Of a DNA stretch of 8,950 bases, positions 6,278 through 8,950 are shown in pieces (position 1 is the stretch's first letter; every line of letters begins with the position of its first letter). The stretch covers positions 1 to 8,950 of the forward strand of contig JAICHT010000137.1 in NCBI GenBank assembly GCA_025924755.1. Reading direction: 5' to 3'. The notes under the pieces were generated by a model. The model was not told where the DNA came from, did no database searches, and was given only the letters and a program-made list of their open reading frames with translations. The position numbers were made by a program, and so were the translations under genes. Source of the stretch: Chitinophagaceae bacterium. Its GTDB lineage: Bacteria; Bacteroidota; Bacteroidia; Chitinophagales; Chitinophagaceae.

Positions 6278-7105
6278 TTACTGAAAAAAAACACGTACGG
6301 TTTGATAAAATAACCGGTTTTGAACCATCGAAGACATCTGGTTCATTTTTTCGTTAAATCCCTGCAATCCAAATAGCCCGGCAGCATTGCCTTTATTTAT
6401 TGCCACTTCCATATAGCCGGCACTGTTAAACAAAACCAACTTTTCACCTTGCGGCACATCGGCATAAGAACCGCTGATCCGTTCTATAACCTGGTCTCTT
6501 TTAAATACAATTTTAAATCGCCTTCCCTTGCGTTGTTGCTCAAACTGCTCCTGTGTAATATTGACAATTACGTTTTCAAAGTTATCAATCAAAATAATCT
6601 GGCCTTCTATCCAATCGTCTCCCAATAATGGCCGCAACGGATTCTTTTCTAAAAAGTCGGTATCTGGTACGCCAATTTTTTGTATTGGTTCACCATTTAC
6701 CAGTTGTGTAATAGCTTTAGCAATCACATCTACATGATACAACGTATTTTTTATCGCGGTTTTATCGAGCGGAATACCAATCACAATCTCCGGCTTATCT
6801 TCTAATATCATGCTTAGTAAACCATTGTCGGCACAAAGCACATATTGATCTTTGTGAAAAGCAAACAGCATTTGCTCCGGCTTCGATTCAAATAAATTGA
6901 CCAATACAATATGATGGGTAAACTCCGGAAAGTTTTTAATAGCGCTCCTGCATACGTAAGCTGCCTGCGGATAGTTGAATGGAGAAAGATTGTGGGAGAT
7001 ATCAATAATGTCAAACTCGGGATTAATACGTAACAGCCTGCCCTTAACAGCACCCACAAGGTAATCTTGCTGGCCAATATCCGATGTAAGCGTGACTAAG
7101 GGCAT
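6278..7105 (-). CDS. SAM hydroxide adenosyltransferase (SAM hydrolase) / chlorinase-fluorinase family protein
   Basis: A DUF62-type protein. Characterised members split S-adenosylmethionine with water into adenosine and methionine, and relatives use chloride or fluoride. In this 275-residue chain the N-terminal domain starts at once with TLTSDIGQQDYLVG (residues 5-18), followed by DIIDISHNLSPF (32-43) and ADNGLLS (92-98). The C-terminal domain has IDNFENVIVNI and SYADVPQGE, then AGLFGL. Length is normal. The segment where many family members read VDPGVG plus an Arg is here VNLFESKPEQ (69-78). The HGRD(I/V)FAP segment is YHVDVIAKA (123-131), keeping only the His (124) and Asp (126). SAM binding seems likely; hydrolase chemistry is less certain. 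The ATG at 7105 is fixed by the family N-terminus, and an exact TAAATTTG box sits 10 nt upstream. The 93-nt gap to the dehydrogenase gene upstream holds no clear terminator, so some read-through is possible. Confidence 0.85.
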   Translation of the reverse strand: MPLVTLTSDIGQQDYLVGAVKGRLLRINPEFDIIDISHNLSPFNYPQAAYVCRSAIKNFPEFTHHIVLVNLFESKPEQMLFAFHKDQYVLCADNGLLSMILEDKPEIVIGIPLDKTAIKNTLYHVDVIAKAITQLVNGEPIQKIGVPDTDFLEKNPLRPLLGDDWIEGQIILIDNFENVIVNITQEQFEQQRKGRRFKIVFKRDQVIERISGSYADVPQGEKLVLFNSAGYMEVAINKGNAAGLFGLQGFNEKMNQMSSMVQNRLFYQTVRVFFQ

Positions 7106-7115
7106 TAAAGTCGTG

Positions 7116-7123
7116 CAAATTTA
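7116..7123 (-). promoter_or_regulatory. -7 box of the SAM-hydrolase-like gene, almost leaderless
   Basis: The minus strand reads TAAATTTG, an exact TAnnTTTG match, followed by only 10 nt before the ATG at 7105. Transcription would begin within a few bases of the start codon. No -33 TTG is seen at normal spacing. The extended sequence matches the desaturase box (2327-2343) at 16 of 17 positions. Confidence 0.55.
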
Positions 7124-7198
7124 TAAGATGAAAAACGGAATCTGCTTTCTTAACAATCAATAATTTTTAAACGTTACCTTTTGTCTTCATGTATCGGT

Positions 7199-8008
7199 TT
7201 ATTTAATAAGGTTTCCGTTTTTAAAATAGAATTTTTTAACCAGTTTATCGGTAAGCGCAGGGAAAAATTTATTCATAAAAACAGCTTCTTTGCCGGTAAA
7301 AGTTAATACCAATGTGCGTTTTTTATTTTTAATTGCTTTCAAAATATGCCTGGCACATTCATCAGCACTCATTAATTTTCCTTCATCCAAAGGTGTATCT
7401 CCTTGCGGCTGCCCGGATTTGTCTAATGCTGCATTGCGAATGTTAGAAGTGGTAAAGCCAGGGCATACCCACATTACATGCACCTCATCATCCATCAATT
7501 CAGTTCGGATGGCTTCCAACCATCCCTGCAGTGCAAATTTAGAAGCAGAATAACCGCTACGGCCGGGTAGTCCGCGGTAACCAGCCGGACTAGAAACGCC
7601 TACAATAGTTCCATGCCGTTCTATAAGCGAAGGCAATGCGAACTTGGTGCAATATACCGTTCCAAAAAAATTGACATCCATTAATTTTTGCAGCACTTCT
7701 ACCGATGTTTCTTTAAACAAGCCCCGCATAGAAATGCCCGCATTATTAATTAATATATCAATACCGCCATATACTTTTATAGTAGATTCTATAAAACGCC
7801 TGCAATCATTTTCGCTGCTTACATCTGCCACTATTGTAAGCAATGGTGCTGACGGATACTCGGATTGGAGCTTATACAACTTATCGTGGTTGCGGGCACA
7901 GGTTGATACTTTAGCACCGTCGGCCAAAAGCAGGTCTACAAGTGCTTTCCCAATTCCATCGGTGCCACCGGTAACGGCTACTACTTTATTTTTAAAAAAA
8001 TCTGACAT
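7199..8008 (-). CDS. Classical short-chain dehydrogenase/reductase (SDR)
   Basis: A cytoplasmic NAD(P)H-dependent oxidoreductase with a Rossmann fold; the substrate is unknown. With the ATG at 8008 the chain has 269 residues, normal for classical SDRs. The cofactor motif TGGTDGIG is at 13-20, Asp62-Val63 fits the adenine pocket, and NNAG is at 88-91. The catalytic tetrad is Asn113, Ser140, Tyr153 and Lys157 (YSASK). Arg39 after the second strand suggests a preference for NADP(H). The C-terminal tail (about 235-269) is basic and aromatic, and resembles membrane-lipid-associated SDRs such as DHRS7B or ketosphinganine reductase-like proteins, but this is only an impression. A longer reading from TTG at 8029 is rejected because that codon lies inside an exact -7 promoter box (8027-8034). 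The UV endonuclease gene lies 130 nt upstream on the same strand, and the SAM-hydrolase-like gene 93 nt downstream. Confidence 0.93.
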   Translation of the reverse strand: MSDFFKNKVVAVTGGTDGIGKALVDLLLADGAKVSTCARNHDKLYKLQSEYPSAPLLTIVADVSSENDCRRFIESTIKVYGGIDILINNAGISMRGLFKETSVEVLQKLMDVNFFGTVYCTKFALPSLIERHGTIVGVSSPAGYRGLPGRSGYSASKFALQGWLEAIRTELMDDEVHVMWVCPGFTTSNIRNAALDKSGQPQGDTPLDEGKLMSADECARHILKAIKNKKRTLVLTFTGKEAVFMNKFFPALTDKLVKKFYFKNGNLIK

Positions 8009-8026
8009 GATTTGTGGTTCGTAACG

Positions 8027-8034
8027 CAAACCTA
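8027..8034 (-). promoter_or_regulatory. -7 box of the SDR gene, very short leader
   Basis: The minus strand reads TAGGTTTG, an exact TAnnTTTG match, ending 18 nt before the ATG at 8008. The expected leader is roughly 10-13 nt, without room for a Shine-Dalgarno site. No -33 TTG is obvious. This box decides the start codon, because the alternative TTG overlaps it. Confidence 0.5.
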
Positions 8035-8138
8035 ACAGAAAATTCAGATTGTATAAAGCCTTTAACGGAATTAGCGGTTAAATAAAAAAAGCGGCCACAT
8101 TTTTATGAAGGACTGAAGAAGATATAATTAAAAATAAA

Positions 8139-8950
8139 TTACGGATTGTTGCCATATTGCTTCAGGTATTTTAGCAGGGATTGTTCTTTCATCTTTGTTT
8201 CTAAAATAATATCTATTTCCTTTCCGTAGGTTTCAATGGGTTCATGCACCCAATCCGAATGTGCTTCTTTTTTGCTGGCAGGGTCTTCATACTCCCTGCG
8301 AGAACTGGAATAATGAAAAATGGGTTTCACATCCCATGTATTAAAGGCACTATTAAAAGCTTCTGCTTCGATTTGCAACCCAGGGTGAAGCCGGTGGTGA
8401 AAATAATCGAAAACAATCGGCGTCCCAATCATTTCATATAATGGTAATAGATCCGCCACTGTATATAATCCGGGCTTATCATCATTTTCAACGGTCAACC
8501 TGCTGCGAACGGTATCCGGCAACAGTTTAAAATTTTGGGCAAAGCGCTTTATGGTTTCCACTTTATCGCCATAAGCGCCACCCACATGAATATTTATTTT
8601 GTGCCAGTGAGTGGCTGGCAATCCCATCAGATCAAATACCTCCGCATGAATCTGTAAATCCTTTATCGTATTTTGAAGCGTAGCGCCGCTGCCTGCTACT
8701 TTATTAAAAGGCCCGGGGTGGGTGCTGATACGTACAGGTTGACGGCCGGCCTCCTCAAGTACCGACCGGATTTCTGTAAAATCAGGTAAGGATTCAAGTT
8801 GATACTCCGATGCCCAAGGGAAAAGCTCAGAGGTTACACGAAATACTTTTATACCTTTCTCCACATTCCATTGCAGAATTTTTACTAAGGCATGTACATT
8901 TTGCAGCGCCAGTTGAGACGCATATTGGATGCCTTTTTCCAGAAAAGTAC
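8139..8950 (-). CDS. uvsE: UV damage endonuclease (UvsE/UvdE family), 5'-truncated by the window edge
   Basis: Nicks DNA 5' of cyclobutane dimers and 6-4 photoproducts, starting an alternative excision repair pathway that works without UvrABC. It has a TIM-barrel fold with a metal cluster. The reading frame continues past the GTG at 8864 to the window edge. The 28 extra codons, ending in KILQWN just before VEKGIKVFR, match the family, so the GTG is internal and perhaps 20-30 residues are missing. Counting from that GTG codon as 1, the expected metal ligands are His49 (STHPGPF), His93 (NIHVGG), Glu126 (VENDDK), Asp153 and His156 (FDYFHH), His184 (FHYSSSRRE) and Glu222 (ILETK). These spacings follow Thermus UVDE closely as I recall its numbering. 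The position of its carboxylated Lys229 is Ile182 here. The promoter is outside the window. No convincing terminator is visible between its stop and the SDR gene. Confidence 0.92.
   Translation of the reverse strand, partial: TFLEKGIQYASQLALQNVHALVKILQWNVEKGIKVFRVTSELFPWASEYQLESLPDFTEIRSVLEEAGRQPVRISTHPGPFNKVAGSGATLQNTIKDLQIHAEVFDLMGLPATHWHKINIHVGGAYGDKVETIKRFAQNFKLLPDTVRSRLTVENDDKPGLYTVADLLPLYEMIGTPIVFDYFHHRLHPGLQIEAEAFNSAFNTWDVKPIFHYSSSRREYEDPASKKEAHSDWVHEPIETYGKEIDIILETKMKEQSLLKYLKQYGNNP

Noticed and set aside
7644..8024. 126-residue plus-strand frame opposite the SDR gene
   Set aside because: It lies wholly antisense to a clear SDR gene with all catalytic motifs, and has no family resemblance of its own.
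8085..8110. Possible terminator after the UV endonuclease (GTGGCCGC followed by a T run on the minus strand)
   Set aside because: The paired bases are centred on GGCC and leave no room for a loop, with a mismatch in the stem. It is not a convincing rho-independent hairpin.
8862..8864. GTG as the start of the UV endonuclease
   Set aside because: The 28 codons beyond it to the edge are in frame and match the family (KILQWN before VEKGIKVFR). The GTG encodes an internal Val.
6278..8950. A single operon or new system of UV endonuclease, SDR and SAM-hydrolase-like genes
   Set aside because: The genes are co-directional but separated by 93-130 nt, and the SDR and SAM-hydrolase-like genes each have their own exact -7 box. 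Their functions do not form an obvious pathway.

Overview
The window looks like a chromosomal stretch from a Bacteroidota member, most likely a Chitinophagaceae-type bacterium. This is inferred from the AT-rich base composition, exact Bacteroidota-type -7 promoter boxes (TAnnTTTG), the lack of Shine-Dalgarno sequences, and the families present: a DPP5-like S9 peptidase, a UvsE-type UV endonuclease and a DUF62-like SAM hydrolase. I see no mobile element, CRISPR array, tRNA, rRNA or defence island. All seven genes belong to recognisable families, and I found no convincing new multi-gene system.

Layout. A 5'-truncated L-serine ammonia-lyase (+, to 1322) faces a membrane fatty-acid desaturase (-, 1425-2201). 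A strong bidirectional terminator (1371-1407) separates them. A gene-free, AT-rich region of about 516 bp (2202-2717) then divides the desaturase from a divergently transcribed secreted S9 peptidase (+, 2733-4718). This region carries candidate promoters for both genes, including a perfect 16-bp palindrome made of two overlapping divergent -7 boxes, and several inverted repeats. The peptidase converges on a secreted zinc-dependent phospholipase C-like protein (-, 4749-6044). Their shared terminator (4735-4767) has that gene's stop codon in its loop.

From 6278 to the right edge everything lies on the minus strand: a SAM hydroxide adenosyltransferase-like protein (6278-7105), a classical short-chain dehydrogenase (7199-8008) and a UvsE-type UV damage endonuclease (8139 to beyond 8950, 5'-truncated). 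The SAM-hydrolase and dehydrogenase genes each have an exact TAnnTTTG box only 10-18 nt before the start codon. That suggests individual transcription with almost no leader rather than one operon.

Functional links are loose: amino-acid catabolism (serine deamination), lipid modification (desaturase, possibly the phospholipase-like protein), extracytoplasmic peptide degradation, SAM turnover, redox chemistry and DNA repair. The points most worth a second look are at residue and regulatory level. They are a SAM-hydrolase homologue lacking the usual VDPGVG/Arg active-site segment, a UvsE with Ile where the carboxylated Lys of the Thermus enzyme sits, a serine dehydratase ending in Cys, the palindromic promoter, and the stop-in-loop terminator.
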